The translations under genes and the position numbers were made by a program. Shown piece by piece: positions 1 through 9,176 of a DNA stretch of 64,000 bases. Under the pieces are notes generated by a model. It did not search any database and was not told where the DNA came from. It saw only the letters and a list, made by a program, of their open reading frames with translations. Each line of letters starts with the position of its first letter. Position 1 is the stretch's first letter. This stretch comes from Cinnamomum chago (lineage: Eukaryota; Streptophyta; Magnoliopsida; Laurales; Lauraceae): assembly GCA_038049695.1 (NCBI GenBank), contig CP142452.1:67709501-67773500 (forward strand), given 5' to 3'.

Positions 1-213
1 ATAAAGTTAAAGCACTCTTTTGTTTTACATTAATCATAATAATTGTGTATTAATTCTAATGGAATAGAAGCTGGAAGCTATATCTTCACTATGAGGTCTA
101 TGATATGAATGGCATGGATCAAATAAAGATGAACATCACCATATTTGACTTGACATGGAAGAGATTGCGATCATGAGATCATTCTTCCTAACCAAGGATA
201 TGTGTGTTTTTAC

Positions 214-357
214 CTTGTGATCTTCACTGTAAGAAATGAAGAAATCTCCCCAAACAGAAGGATGAAACGGTGATGGACGGTTAGCACCATTTTTTTCTCT
301 ATTTAGAGGTGGGGGATGGACAGCAGAAGAAAGAGGAGAGGAACTTAGGGAAGCCAT
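214..357 (-). CDS. Terpene synthase exon 1 (copy A)
   Basis: The ATG is at 357 and 48 codons run to an AAG|GTAAAA splice donor at 214/213. The peptide starts MASLSSSP and ends with FHPSVWGDFFISYSEDHK. The FHPSxWGDxF block is the N-terminal signature of plant sesquiterpene (TPS-a) synthases, where exon 1 has about this length and ends in phase 0. The usual RR of the RRx8W motif reads NR here, and the leader is too short for a clear plastid transit peptide. A TATA box lies about 72 bases upstream. The remaining exons would lie left of the window, so it is unknown whether this gene is complete. Confidence 0.85.
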
Positions 358-428
358 ACTCCTAGAAAGTCTTGTCTAAGAAAAATCTGTTTTGCAGTGT
401 GTAGGAATCTAGGCATTGCTCTAATGGC

Positions 429-436
429 TATTTATA
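429..436 (-). promoter_or_regulatory. TATA box of terpene synthase exon 1, copy A
   Basis: TATAAATA on the minus strand, about 72 bases upstream of the ATG at 357. The same box is at 54173-54180 in copy B and is mutated in copy M. Confidence 0.65.
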
Positions 437-439
437 AGG

Positions 440-735
440 CTGGAAAAAAAAAGGGTTTAACAATGTGGAAAAAAAATGTTTTAACACGCATGTATAATAT
501 AGTGTACTACGTTTAGCACGCAGGTTTAATAAATTTTACTACATATATAGTGAATCATAACTCCGGATATTTGGGTTAACCAAAAAGGTTCATTTCTTAT
601 TTTATAAGGAGTGATGCTACCGAATTGAAGCAGATAGGTTTTGTACAAATTAAACAAAATGTAGCTATTGGCTAATAGTTGTTTCTTTTAAAAGGCATAT
701 TTATTATAGTTTTATGAGAATTAAAAGTTCTAAAT
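440..735. other. Terpene synthase upstream sequence
   Basis: AT-rich upstream flank of the exon-1 promoter, with no ORF of note. About 445-700 recurs, diverged, at 2955-3195 in the same orientation, and a short part recurs in copy M near 29135-29195. Confidence 0.6.
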
Positions 736-934
736 AGAAATAATTAGTGAAAGGTCCCTAAAGTTGAATCTATCTAGCCCCTGACCTAGGCAAATTCTAT
801 TTAAGGGCTCTGGTCCACTCAGCTAGACTATTTGCAACCAGAGGTCCCTACATCCACACGGTCATATATTTTAGGACTAATTTTCCCTTTCAACCGTTTC
901 AGGCATAAAATTTTAAAATTTTAAACTTTAAATC

Positions 935-1243
935 TTGTATTCTCCCTCCTTGGGCTTGAGCAATCCTGCACCGAAAGAGATTGAGGAGATTAAGTCACGA
1001 GTAGATAACCCCCTTCGGAGAGGAAGAAGACCGAACGCAGTGCCTCTCTTCTCTGGTGACAATGAGAACCCTAGAGCCTCTATTTCCCCAGAGATTGCCA
1101 TCCCACAAAGATCGTTTTATCTCCGTCTTCCATCTTCTTCTCTTGATCAAGAGTGCGGCCCACCTTTGAATTCCAGATCCAATCTGGAAAAGCCTGAGAC
1201 CAAATCTCCTTCTCCGGTGAGCAAGTACAACGATTGTGTGTAG
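935..1243 (+). CDS. Unrecognised GC-rich ORF in a repeat
   Basis: A 102-codon ORF, rich in Ser, Pro and Arg, with no motif I recognise. Its paralogue at 54677-54985 stays open with a handful of replacements, and opposite-strand ORFs are also open over the same stretch. That argues that base composition, not selection, keeps it open. The stretch 935-1830 may derive from an exonic sequence captured by a transposon. A function cannot be assigned. Confidence 0.2.
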   Translation: MYSPSLGLSNPAPKEIEEIKSRVDNPLRRGRRPNAVPLFSGDNENPRASISPEIAIPQRSFYLRLPSSSLDQECGPPLNSRSNLEKPETKSPSPVSKYNDCV

Positions 1244-1859
1244 ACCCACAGAAATTGGCCCCACCTTTGATCTGATCCGCCCTGCTCGTCTCCGCTCTGC
1301 CTTCCTCTGCGCTTTCTGATCTGGCGATGGCAACCTGGCGGTCGGCGCTGTTCTCATCGTTCTTCTTTTGCTTCCAAATAAGGATGTTGTGCAATAGCAA
1401 CACCTTCGGAGATGAAGTCTCATCTTTGATCTGTTTTGGCAAATCTGAATCCTCTGTTTCTGGATCACAGTAGATGGTGATCACCTACGAGCGTTCGGTG
1501 ACAACCTTCCAATTTTGCTCTGATGTCTGCAACATTGCCCGAACCGACCACTCCTATGGCCCACCTGTGATCTAGACCGATCTCTGACTCCTATCTTCTG
1601 CTGTGATGGTGACTGGATCGGGAGTTCAGACTCTTTGCTTTCTGCGAAGACATCCTCTGTGTTACTGCTTCTGGAATCTTTACAAACCTGGGATTGATCT
1701 GTGTGGCATTCCTTGAGATCACCAGTAGGTCTCCTTGTTCTCCGATCGCGCTTAGCCCTAGGTTCTGTTGAGAGACCTCCAGTTTGAGCAAAATCCGAGG
1801 ATCTTCAACCTCGCTCTGATACTGGCTCAAACCCCGTCTTGGTTGTAGGCGAAAGGGTC

Positions 1860-2620
1860 CATATGAGAGATTTATATGAGTTTTTGTGAAATTTATCTAA
1901 GTTTTTGTCAAATTTATCTGAGTTTTGGTGAAATTTATCTGAGTTTTGGCAAATTTATCTGTGTTTTAAGCAAATTTATCTGAGTTTTTTTTTAATTTAT
2001 CTGAGTTTTTTGGAAATGTATCTGAGTTTTTTGGAAAATTCATTTGTGCTTTTTGGTTTTATTTTTGTCTTTTCAAATTTATTTACACTTTTTTTAAAAC
2101 AAATTTAACTGAGTTTTGTCAAAAATACATGAGTTTTTGGCAAATTTTTCAGAAATTTGGAAAATTGATTTATCTTAGTTTTGGCAAATGTGTTTGTGTT
2201 TTTTAATTTTATTTGCGTCTTTTGAAATTAATTTATGGATTTTTAAATTTATTTACATTTTTCAAATTTTCTTTGGATCTTTTGAAATTTATTTGAGTCT
2301 TTTGAAATTTATTTATATTTTCTGAAATTTATTTGGATCTTTTGAAATTTATTTGCATCTTTTTAAATTTATATGCGTTATTTTAAAATTTATTTCTTTT
2401 TTTAAATTAATTGCATTTTTTGAAATTATTACATTTTTTTAAATTTATTTGCGTTATTTTGAATTTTATTTGTGTGTTTGTAGAATTTATTTGAAAAATC
2501 TAATTAATAGGATTCCATTAATTATGGGCAATTAAAGGGTAGATGACCATTATTAATGGGATATTCCCACTAATCATGGGATATGATTTAAAGAAATGGC
2601 AAATTGGACATTCCAGGTAC
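1860..2620 (+). repeat. AT-rich degenerate tandem repeat, left arm of inverted repeat
   Basis: Dozens of imperfect units of about 20 bases built on AAATTTATTTGAGTTTTG variants. The arm ends near TTAATGGGATATTCCCA. It is inverted relative to 3290-3910. Confidence 0.8.
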
Positions 2621-2954
2621 GGGAATGTGTGTGAGGGACCTTTGGCTGTATGACTTTTTTTTGTGAACCGTTTGCCTTAAAGTCACACTTTGAGGGACCT
2701 CCGACAAAAGTCCTCTTCTAAATATGAGGGGGTGGAACTAGGAAATTGGTTTTATGGAGGGGTGGCTATATAAAAGGAAATTCTATGGGGGCAATATAGA
2801 AAGAAAACTAAACTTTTTTGTAACATTTGGGAGGCCACTATATAAAAAATTATATTGTACTTGTTACTGTCATTGGCCTGTGTGCTTAAAATGCATTTAT
2901 AAGTGTTTTCCTCCCTTGATTCATGTATCTTACACATCAATGTCTACCTTCTTC

Positions 2955-3195
2955 TAGGGAGGAAAAAAAGGGTTTAACACGCATGTACATACGTTTAACA
3001 CGCAGGTTTAATATATGTTTTTTTGTACGTACTACATTTATAGTGAATCATAAGTCCGGATATTTGGGTTAACCAAAAAGGTTCATTTCTTATTTTATAT
3101 GGAGGAATGCTACCAAAATGAAGCGGGTAGGTTTTGTACAAATTAAACAAAAAGTAGTTATTGGTTAATAGCTTCTTCTTTTAAGGGGCATTCGG
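2955..3195 (+). repeat. Second copy of terpene synthase upstream sequence
   Basis: Matches 445-700 in the same direction, including the segments AGTCCGGATATTTGGGTTAA and GGTTTTGTACAAATTAAACA. It shows that the 5' flank of the gene was duplicated inside the larger unit. The equivalent in copy B is about 56697-56937. Confidence 0.8.
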
Positions 3196-3289
3196 CGATA
3201 GGTCCTTGAACATTTCATTTTATGGCCTTAGGCCCACAATCCATTTTCATAGTGTAGTGGGTAATTTTTCCAAATTTGAAAACTTAAAA

Positions 3290-3910
3290 TGTCTAAGTTA
3301 CTATTTCTTTAAAATAAATCATATCCCATGAATAGTGGGATATGCTATTAATAGTGGTCAACTACCAATTCAAAAGAAAAATAAAATTCAAAAACACAAA
3401 TAGATTTTAAAATTTTGAATATGGATTGCCTTGGAAGATTTGAAATTCAAAATTTTAAAATTTTCCAAAAAACTAAGATAGATTTTTCAAAAATTTGCCT
3501 TTTTACTAAACCAAAAATAAATTTAAAAATAGTAAATAAATTTCAAAAGAACACAAATAAATTTTTAAAAAATGTAAATAAATTTCAAAACACGCAAATA
3601 AATTTCAAAAGAACTCAGATAAATTTCAAAAGATTCAAATAAATTTCAAAAGACGTAAATAAATTTCAAAAGACGTAAATAAAATTAAAAAATTCAAATA
3701 AATGTCAAAAACTGCAACTACATTTGCCAAAACTAAGATAAACCAATTTTCCAAATTTCAGAAAAATTTGCCAAAAACTCAAGTATTTCTTCCAAAACTC
3801 AGTTATATTTATTTCAAAAAATGCAAATAAATTTGAAAAGACGCAAATAAATTTCAATAGACACAAATAAAATTCAAAAACACAAATAGATTTCAAAAAA
3901 CATAAATAAG
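3290..3910 (-). repeat. AT-rich degenerate tandem repeat, right arm of inverted repeat
   Basis: The same family of roughly 20-base units as 1860-2620, now as CAAATAAATTTCAAAAGACG variants, i.e. the reverse complement. The inner edge carries the inverted partner of the GGGATATTCCCA/ATATCCCATGAATAGTGGG block. Together the arms form an inverted repeat of 600-750 bases with a spacer of about 670 bases. Confidence 0.8.
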
Positions 3911-3924
3911 TTTTCCAAAAAGAA

Positions 3925-4189
3925 AGGAATTCTAGAGGAATCTATCATTAAACCAAGCTGCCTAGATAGAAGATGATGTATACTTGACCATCCTAACTTA
4001 AGCATACTTGCATCATTCATCTCATTGACTCTCCGAATTCCAAGGCCCCCTTCTGATTTGGGTAAGCAGACAGTCTTCCAATTAGTCAAGTTCCTTTTTG
4101 TTTTACAACTGCTCGCAGACCACAAAAAGCTTTTCAGTAACTTTTCTATTTGATAACAAACCTTCAATGGGATTGGAATTGTGAGAGAT
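3925..4189 (-). mobile_element. LINE reverse transcriptase C-terminal fragment
   Basis: The minus-strand reading has the plant LINE ORF2 stretch just after the RT core: IEKLLKSFLWS, then NWKTVCLPKSEGGLGIRR and a Leu-Gly-Trp stretch. The frame is open for about 85 codons. It is cut on one side by the AT-rich repeat and on the other by an LTR start at 4190. Paralogue at about 57658-57922. Confidence 0.75.
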
Positions 4190-4560
4190 TGTTACACCCT
4201 ATCCCGAACCTATCAAGATTAATGCTAATTAATCATGTTTAATTAAGTTAATTATCGTTAATAGTCAAATTAAGTTAAATTAGTCTCAAATAGCTGAATT
4301 GAGCTTAATGGAATGAGTTTGGATGAGATTGAGTTAATTGAATTGGTTTTAGACACAAATTAGTGAGAATAAGGACTTTTTCATAAATATGAGTTTTCGC
4401 GTATTTCATCGAATACGGTAATTCTTGATACGATCACATGTATCTCGGAGAGTAAATTAATTTTCATAATAGGCTTGAATGCATTTGATCATAAATGGAT
4501 CAAATGAGTCGTCATTTGACTCGAAATGTAAATAAGGTTGAGGGAAGGGGGCTGTGTGCA
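4190..4560 (+). mobile_element. LTR fragment (Ty3/gypsy-like)
   Basis: Begins TGTTACACCCTATCCCGAACC (copy B reads TGTTACACCCCGTCCCG), the usual start of many plant gypsy LTRs. It continues with AT-rich LTR-like sequence and stops where it meets the exon-1 fragment at about 4576. No partner LTR or coding region was seen. Confidence 0.5.
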
Positions 4561-4575
4561 AATTCAGCTTGTATA

Positions 4576-4658
4576 AGGGTTTTAAGAGGTGGGGAATGGA
4601 CAGCAGCAGAAAGAGGAGAGGAACTTAGGGAAAGAGGAGAGGAACTTAGGGAAGCCAT
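4576..4658 (-). pseudogene. Truncated terpene synthase exon-1 fragment (copy A)
   Basis: The minus strand from ATG 4658 repeats the exon-1 start (MASLSSSPLS), but a 24-base internal duplication repeats the LSSSPLS segment. The match stops before the FHPSVWGD block. The leader and TATAAATA box (4730-4737) are kept upstream. This is an additional copy of the gene's 5' end, without a usable exon. Paralogue at 58309-58391. Confidence 0.8.
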
Positions 4659-4739
4659 ACTCCTTGAAAGTCTTGTTTAAGAAAAATCTGTTTTGCAGAG
4701 TGCAGGAATCTAGGCACTGCATTAATGGCTATTTATAAA

Positions 4740-5523
4740 GCAAAAATTCTACTTGGCCCGACCATGGGGACCGAATCCTGGCCTGGTCCCCAGGGAGGAC
4801 CCTTGGACCCTCTCAATCATCTTAGTTTCAATTGTTTATAATTACTGAGTATTTATTCTTCTATCTAAGCTAAATATTTGTTCTTCTATCTAAACAACAC
4901 ATGTTTAAAATACATATAGAGAGAAAGTTTAAATTGCCCGATTATTCATTGATTTAAAATATCTAGAATTTAAAAACTGAGAAAGTCATTTCCATGCTTA
5001 GTATTTTGACCCAGTTTAATTTGATTATGTGATTTGTAATAATACTATGCTTGAATCTGAGTGAAAACAAGATTTCTTTCTCAATAAGAATTGGGTTTGC
5101 GTATTAGGTCGGGTGCCCAATAAAACTACTCAAAAAATGGAAATCGTGGTTTACCAACTTGTGTTTGGTAAACATGTTTACCAAACATGTTTAAATAAAA
5201 GTTGAGTAATAGATCAGTTGATTACTTTTCTCAGGTGGAATCCGGTTTCTCTCAACACTCCCCCAAGATTGGAATCCGGTCAGCACAGTTTTTGTGACAC
5301 GTTTTTTTTAGTGTTGAACCATTCTTTCTGGGTTACAAACTTGCAACCAATTGACTCTAAGGCAACATAAATGCTTTTCAACACTCCTACTCAAATGGAA
5401 CCCACTTCTGAATTTGGACATCAACTATCCAAAGTAAACTGACGAGGAAGCCCACAAAAAAAATAGACTTACATAAACCTACCAACACCAAGATCAATTG
5501 TTCAGCCAAACAAATGGATGATA
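4740..5523. other. Intergenic, no gene seen
   Basis: No convincing ORF. A GC-rich patch at 4758-4810 and a near-perfect palindrome around 5155-5192 (ACTTGTGTTTGGTAAACATG) stand out. Shared with copy B. Confidence 0.5.
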
Positions 5524-5524
5524 C

Positions 5525-6235
5525 TGTAATGACCCGAGCCTATTTTTCACATGATGTTGTCCGCTTTAGTTCATGGATTCAAACTCAATCTTGCCTCACA
5601 GTTTTAAAAGGCCTCATGCAGAGTTAAAGGCCAGGTTACACTCATATACCCAAGATCAAGACTAGCATGTTTCCGATTTGGGACTCATGCACCACTGCAT
5701 ACTCAGTCCTCGTCGGACCCAACGCCCTTCTCCAAGGGAGCCATAGGCGTGACATACTCCTCCATTGAAAAATAGAGCCGTCCTCGGCTCTAATGCCATT
5801 TGTAACTACCCAAGCTTGTTGTCCACATGATATTGTCCGCTTTGGCTCATGGGATTTCAACCCATTCTTGCCGCACAGTTTTAAAATGCCTCATGCAAGG
5901 TAAGTGATGCATGGTATTAGAGTCGACTTTCGACTAGTTCAAGTGTGGGTCCCTGCGCGCCGTGGTCTAGTGCAAGTGGGCGGGTTTCCATCTGGGCGGG
6001 CCAAGAGGGCTGGTAGGCTACTGCACATGGACGTACAGCCCTAACATGGGTGGATTGTGATACCAAGGAGTCTCACATCGACTATAGAGAGAAAAGTCCA
6101 TGGGATTATATAGAGAACTTGCACCCTTACCTTGCATGAGGCCTTTTGGTGAGTTGGGGCATACTAAAAATAAAATCGTGAGGCCCATGGGTCAAAGCGT
6201 ACAATATCATGCATACATGTGTGGTGGGATGTTAC
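5525..6235. mobile_element. Rearranged TRIM-type retrotransposon cluster (copy A)
   Basis: Short LTR-like segments begin TGTAA and end TTACA. Two lie on the minus strand (about 5525-5640 and 5812-5905) and one on the plus strand (about 6057-6235). Both orientations carry a primer-binding-like TGGTATTAGAG or TGGCATTAGAG next to an LTR edge (minus near 5795, plus near 5912). Shared phrases (TTGTCCGCTTT, GCCTCATGC) resemble the Cassandra-type TRIM at 33.3-34.3 kb. No coding capacity. It reads as inverted, partly deleted TRIM copies. Confidence 0.55.
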
Positions 6236-6520
6236 AGCACTCTTTTGATTTTTTGTGAGTAATGGCGGAAAAGAGCCTTCTAAATGTCATCAATCGATCA
6301 TCAATTAATGGTCACAGTGGTTCCATTATCAAATTATCAGAACCATAATTTGACTCAATTTCTATGATCAACTATTTATGGAAGGAGTCTAATATTTTGG
6401 GTTAAAATCTTGTATTCTGGCTTATTCAATCTTCTAGGTTAGTTGGAATCCAAGTTTAGGGTTCAATGGTATTTTGGTCTTCATATCAGATTTTTAGGAT
6501 TTTATATATATATATATATA

Positions 6521-6823
6521 GGGAGATGCTCATATGAGAGATATCTCTCACCTTATATGAGATATATGGGTGGGGACCCTCACATTTAAGTTGTTGGCAT
6601 TGGATATGGATGTGAGAGCCCCCATCTTATCTGTCATAGTAATGTGAGAGATGCTCTCATAGGCCGTCATACTATATGGGAGTTGCTCCTATGAGAGCAT
6701 CTCTCGCATTACTATGAAAGATAAGGTGGGGGCCATCATATCTATATCCAATGCCGATAACTTAAATGTGAGGGACCCCACCCACATCTCTCATAGAATG
6801 TGAGAGATATCTTTTATAGGAGC
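6521..6823. mobile_element. Palindromic (dimeric) MITE in a TA run (copy A)
   Basis: A fold-back of about 300 bases. It starts GGGAGATGCTC and ends GGAGCA; the arms at 6521-6660 and 6680-6823 are inverted copies of each other, with TA repeats on both sides. A single-length relative lies at 45753-45887 and a fragment at 28378-28430. Copy M lacks it at the equivalent site. Confidence 0.8.
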
Positions 6824-6839
6824 ATTATATATATATGAC

Positions 6840-7062
6840 ATAAGTTATAAGGACCCACAAGTTGATAAGTCAATGATTGAGAAAGTTGAAAAGCTGCCCA
6901 ACGCACATCGGCACACAAAGCACAATCTGATTCACCATAAGCAGGGTACACACTGGACATCCTATGCAAAATCAGATTCACCAAGCTGGACACGCTAAAA
7001 AAAATCAGAATGGAGACTGTATAAGAGTTGGCCTAGGCTAGTGTAGATATGATTTTTGTATA
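6840..7062 (+). pseudogene. Unrecognised conserved ORF, frameshifted (copy A)
   Basis: Equivalent to the open frame at 30293-30529 in copy M. It starts similarly (MIEKVEKLPNAHRHTKHNLI), but a 2-base insertion after TTCACCA shifts the frame and brings an early stop. I do not recognise the protein. Confidence 0.3.
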
Positions 7063-7099
7063 CGCTGAAAGTTTTGCAGGCTTACCAGAATGGATACTA

Positions 7100-7800
7100 G
7101 TTCTAATTAACCAATCAACACGTAGTGGACAAAACCAAATAAACAATATAGAACTATCAATCTACCAATCACACACCACAAGAAGGCAAACACAATATTT
7201 AGAGTGAAAACCCTATCCAGAGAGAAAAACCACGAATCAGAAATCAAGAATTCACGAATAGTCACAAGATATGCTCACAGCTCCTTTACCTCAGTCTGTA
7301 CCTCGACCTAATGACTGTAATTGTTCTTGCACAAAATCCATTGCCATGACATCCACCGTGCACCATTCTCCTTACTTGATTTCCTTGCACCTTGTCAGTC
7401 AAGATGAACTATCTTCTACAAAAGAGTAGAAGCAACCATAACCTTCTAGAGCAGTCCTTCAGAACGATCTCTCAATGGCTCTAGTGAATAATTCTCTCTC
7501 TAAGATATTTCTTACTTAGATTGATGAGAGAGGTGGTGTTTTGTTTGGAGCAATTGGAGAACTGGGAGACACCAGAAGGTTTGAAGAGGAGGCCATTGAG
7601 TAGGTAAAGAGCATTTTAAATGGAGACTGAAAATATTTTATTGTCCGCGATCTCTAGATTGGTCTAATCAAACAATCAACCAAATAGTGTGTAGAAATAA
7701 ACAATATGCAGCGGAAATAAAATAAATGAGCACACACCACAAGGACATCAAATTTAAGGTGGAAAACCCTAATCGGGTGAAAAACCACCGATCCAAACTG
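7100..7800. other. Repeat-derived stretch before the copia fragment
   Basis: Two related pieces (about 7105-7255 and 7670-7795) share phrases on AAACAATATGCAGC, CACACACCACAAG and GTGAAAACCC. This suggests duplicated LTR or untranslated sequence of a copia element. No gene seen. Equivalent at 60830-61530. Confidence 0.35.
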
Positions 7801-7807
7801 GATCAAA

Positions 7808-8975
7808 TCAAGCACTATGAATCTCGCAAGTACAAGAAACTGCTAAACTTATTAAATATCTGAATATCATTATATTCATAATAGGGGAGTATGTTTCCTC
7901 ATAATTAATCTCAGGTTTCTGCAGGAAACCTTGTGCCATTAATTGTACCTTATATCTAGTAATTTCATTCAGCTCATTCATTTTTCTTACAAAAAGCCAC
8001 TTGTAACCTATATGGTTAACATCTTTTAGGGTTTGTACTATAGGTCCGAACACACCACGTTTATTGAGAGACTCTAACTCTGCTTTGATGGCACTTTCCC
8101 ATTTTGGTCAATCCTTTCTTTGACGACATTCATTTATAAAACGTGGTTCTGTGGCCCAATCATCATCATCATCATCATCATTTTCCTTTGATATTTGTGT
8201 AGCTCTTGCATATCCAAATGCGTCATCGATGACAATATCATTTATATTCCATCTCTCTCTTGAATAATTATAAAGTATAGATATCTCTTCATTATCCGGT
8301 ACCGGTGCCTCTTTAGGAGCTTCCAAAGTCTCATTAGGGACTTCCATTATTCTAGAGAAAACGGATTTTACCATAACCTCTTCAAGAGCGTTATGTGCCT
8401 CTTCGGGAAGGAACCTCTTCAGGAGCGTTGCGTGCCTCTTTGGGAGGACATAATGATGATTGTTCATTTCTCCTTTTCCGCGGAGTTAAATCCTTTGAAC
8501 CTATAGGTCTGTCACGCTTCTGGCGTATCGCAGATTCTTTTGCTGTCGTATTTTGACTTCATCCTACAGGGACATTAATCCTGGCAGGTGCATTCATAGC
8601 TGGCACATGTGACTTCGTCACCTTTGTTGCATCGTTAAATGCATCTGGTAATCTGTTTGCAATTTCTTGCAAGTGCACAATTCTCCGTACTTCATTCTCA
8701 CATTGTGAAGTTCGTAGATCCAGATGAGACAGAGTGGAAGTATTCCATGTTAATTCTCGTCGTTCTTCAGGAACAGGTTGTTCTACAGGAACAATACATT
8801 CTTCAGGAACTATCTAATCTCCCCCTAACGGTGGGAATATTGTCTCATCGAATTGACAATCGGGAAACCGAGCAGTGAAAACATCTCCTGTCATTGTTCT
8901 AAATATCGAATAATCGAGGAAGAGTCATAACCTACATAGATTCCTAATCAACATTGAAGAATGTTGCACTATTTT
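7808..8975 (-). pseudogene. Ty1/copia polyprotein fragment (copy A)
   Basis: Reading the minus strand from 8975: integrase C-terminal tail (YVGYDSSSIIRYLE, then TGDVFTARFPDCQFDE), a variable linker with Asp/Glu-rich repeats, then the start of reverse transcriptase (YKWLFVRKMNELNEI, RYKVQLMAQGF and YEETYSPIMN). Frames are broken. One base is missing near 8900 compared with copy B, where the frame reads on through LEPMTGD. The RT catalytic YVDD region, RNase H, gag and both own LTRs are absent. A CAT microsatellite expands the linker. Confidence 0.85.
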
Positions 8976-8984
8976 TCCCTTCGC

Positions 8985-9176
8985 TTTGGGTTTTATTTTC
9001 CCATTGGGTTTTTCCTTAGCAAGGTTTTTAATGAGGCAACTACCTTTGAATGGTGGTCATCCAAGGGGGAGTGTTATAAGATATGGATCTTGGGTGGATG
9101 CCCACTTGAGATTAGTTAGGGTTAGAATTAGGGTTCCTCTCTTGTGGAATTACTTTGCCTATAAATAGGCCTCTCT
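8985..9176 (+). mobile_element. Copia 3' end and LTR start, split by a LINE (copy A)
   Basis: The stretch ends in a purine tract (CCAAGGGGGAG) followed by an LTR start TGTTATAAG at 9072 and a TATAAATAG box near 9160. This is the layout of a copia 3' terminus on the plus strand, opposite in direction to the copia fragment at 7808-8975. The LTR is interrupted at 9176/10880 by the LINE. Confidence 0.6.

Larger units (their letters stand above)
735..2715. mobile_element. Possible TIR element carrying gene-like DNA (Pack-type candidate)
   Basis: The block lies between the two copies of the terpene synthase upstream sequence (445-700 and 2955-3195). Both margins carry GGTCCCT/AGGGACC motifs in opposite orientation (near 745, 843, 2636 and 2694). 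Inside, 935-1830 is much more GC-rich than its surroundings and looks like captured gene sequence. The rest is the AT-rich repeat arm at 1860-2620. I found no transposase and no clear target duplication, so the boundaries and class are guesses. A copy lies at about 54477-56457. Confidence 0.3.
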
